64,000 bases of DNA from Mycolicibacterium sp. 018/SC-01/001 (lineage in GTDB: Bacteria > Actinomycetota > Actinomycetes > Mycobacteriales > Mycobacteriaceae). The translations under genes were made by a program, and so were the position numbers. Below, piece after piece: positions 62,957 to 64,000 of this stretch; position 1 is the stretch's first letter, and every line of letters starts with the position of its first letter. The DNA lies in NCBI RefSeq assembly GCF_007096635.1, contig NZ_VKAA01000021.1:50575-114574 (forward strand), read 5' to 3'. Below the pieces are notes generated by a model that made no database searches, had not been told where the DNA came from, and saw only the letters and a program-made list of their open reading frames with translations.

Positions 62957-63781
62957 TCAGGACAGTTCCGTCGCGCGTTCTTCGGCATCCGTCGCGCCAT
63001 CTGTGTCGGCCGCGGCCGCCTTGAGGAACCACTGCAGCGCCTCGTCGCGACGGTCGAGGGCCAGCAGCGTGTCGGCGTACACGTAGAAGAGCCGGGCGGC
63101 CGTCTCGCCGGTACGCGCAGGATCCAGTGGCGGCGTGGACAGCACGGCGAGCGCCTGCTGGTGCTGTCCGAGATCCGACCGGGCGCCCGCGACCACGATG
63201 CGCAGTTCGTCGGCGTCGTCGCCGGACAATTGCGCGGCCTCAGGACTGCGACCCAGTTCGATCGCCCGCTCCGGACGGCCGACGCCGCGTTCGCAGTCGG
63301 CGATCATCGCGAGAAGCGGTGAGCGACTGCCCATTCGGCGGGCGGCGCGCAGTTCGGACAGAGCCTGCGCCCAGTCGCCGCACGCGTAGGCGGCGATACC
63401 GACGGCCTCGCGGACCGCAGCGATCCGCCCCGAGCGGGCCCGTGCCGCCCGGGCGTGGGCCAGTGCTGCTTCGGGATCCTCGTCGAGCAGCTCACCGGCG
63501 GCCACGAGATGCCGAGCCACGGCATCAGCGGTGGCGCGATCGAGCGTGGTGAGTTCACCGCGGATCTCCGGCGCGAGTTGACGGGCCTCGATCTCCGGCG
63601 GGATCGGCGGCCCCGAGGGCTTCGCCTCGTCGTGGGGTCGAGGCTGGCTGGACCGGGCGCGATTGGGGCCCGAGGTGCGCGGCGCGGAACGCTGATCGCG
63701 GCGCGGACCCTGCCTGTTGCCGGCCGGGCCGCCGCGCTGAGGCCGACGGTCGCCGCGACCTGACCTGTTGTCTTCGGGCAC
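62957..63781 (-). CDS. TPR-repeat protein (Rv1691-like)
   Basis: 274 residues from the GTG at 63781. The N-terminal 55 residues are Arg/Pro/Gly-rich and disordered; the rest forms four or five TPR-like helix pairs (ARHLVAAGELLDEDPEAALA, ARLFYVYADTLLALDRRDEA). It is the first gene of the long minus-strand core operon. The function is unknown. The start is uncertain, as no strong ribosome site is seen and the frame is open to 63859. Confidence 0.85.
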   Translation of the reverse strand: MPEDNRSGRGDRRPQRGGPAGNRQGPRRDQRSAPRTSGPNRARSSQPRPHDEAKPSGPPIPPEIEARQLAPEIRGELTTLDRATADAVARHLVAAGELLDEDPEAALAHARAARARSGRIAAVREAVGIAAYACGDWAQALSELRAARRMGSRSPLLAMIADCERGVGRPERAIELGRSPEAAQLSGDDADELRIVVAGARSDLGQHQQALAVLSTPPLDPARTGETAARLFYVYADTLLALDRRDEALQWFLKAAAADTDGATDAEERATELS

Positions 63782-63891
63782 GAGAAAAGGATACGGGCAG
63801 CATCGGTGGCACCACAATTTGCCTGAATTGTGGGTGAATATGCGCTCGAATTCGCTCATTGCGGATGCGAAAAGAATTGTCGGAAACAGGA

Positions 63892-63922
63892 AATCGCCCC
63901 CCGCTAAATGCGGGGGGCGATT
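63892..63922 (-). terminator. rRNA-operon terminator
   Basis: A perfect hairpin with 13-bp arms (AATCGCCCCCCGC and its complement) and a TAAAT loop. On the minus strand it lies just after the 3' end of 5S rRNA and is followed by a T-rich stretch. Confidence 0.9.
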
Positions 63923-63930
63923 CCAATGTG

Positions 63931-64000
63931 TGTTCGGCGGTGTCCTACTTTTCCACCCGGGTGGGTAGTATCATCGGCGCTGGTAGGCTTAGCTTCCGGG
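63931..64000 (-). rRNA. rrf: 5S rRNA, 3' part, cut by window edge
   Basis: The reverse complement shows the 5S 3' half, including GAAGCTAAGCCTACCAGCGC, GATGATACTACCCACCCGGG and GTAGGACACCGCCGAACA. About 70 of roughly 115 bases are present; the 5' part and the rest of the rrn operon lie beyond the window. Placement next to Rv1691 differs from M. tuberculosis H37Rv, whose single rrn operon lies elsewhere. Confidence 0.96.

Overview
The window is high-GC actinobacterial DNA and almost certainly comes from a mycobacterium (Mycobacterium or Mycolicibacterium). Positions 43.7-64 kb carry, in unbroken order, the conserved gene string known in M. tuberculosis as Rv1691 to Rv1713 (TPR protein, G3P phosphatase, tlyA, nadK, recN, steA, mctB/steB, pyrG, Nudix, xerD, parA, scpA, scpB, rluB, cmk, der). 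All of it is read right to left with 4-bp stop/start overlaps. The string ends at a 5S rRNA gene cut by the right edge of the window. It begins at a tRNA-Pro(GGG) gene, a Fe-S (6-4) photolyase relative and two TauE-type permeases.

Everything left of the tRNA (1-43.6 kb) looks accessory. A tyrosine integrase and an excisionase-like gene abut the 3' end of tRNA-Pro, next to a MobF (TrwC/TraI-type) relaxase-helicase of about 1,936 residues. This is the right end of an integrated, probably conjugative, element. Its left end is not in the window.

The cargo falls into three blocks. Block A (1-17.3 kb) is an envelope and metal-stress block: an L,D-transpeptidase, three secreted NlpC/P60 peptidoglycan hydrolases, a lpqS-cysK2-MFS operon (copper-regulated in M. 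tuberculosis), a BlaI repressor with an M56 (BlaR1-like) membrane protease, a response-regulator-like protein lacking the phospho-acceptor, a two-component system, a Met/His-rich DUF305 lipoprotein, an F510_1955-type lipoprotein, an alpha/beta hydrolase and an IS110-family insertion. Six promoters here share an operator built from two CTACGTAG-like units 11 bp apart. Two other promoters share a GATGAAG-N4-GATGAAG repeat. Block A thus looks like one mobile cell-wall/metal stress circuit with two linked regulons, and it is the most interesting part of the window.

Block B (17.3-22.7 kb) is degenerate DNA followed by a recombination module: a small coiled-coil protein, then a translationally coupled trio of tyrosine recombinase, XRE-type regulator, and a zinc-ribbon recombinase-like protein lacking most catalytic residues. 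Block C (22.7-35 kb) is a lipid-type metabolic block: four TetR regulators, two hotdog thioesterases plus a remnant of a third, an LLM (F420-type) oxidoreductase, a cytochrome P450, an alpha/beta hydrolase, a PF10118 metal-dependent hydrolase, a DUF6188 protein and an MMPL transporter. Three of its promoter regions share a CGATAC-N5-GTATCG operator. The relaxase, a small unknown protein, xis and int follow (35-43.6 kb).

All functional calls come from reading motifs and from memory of the families; no searches were run. Starts were chosen by ribosome-binding sites, overlaps and expected family length.
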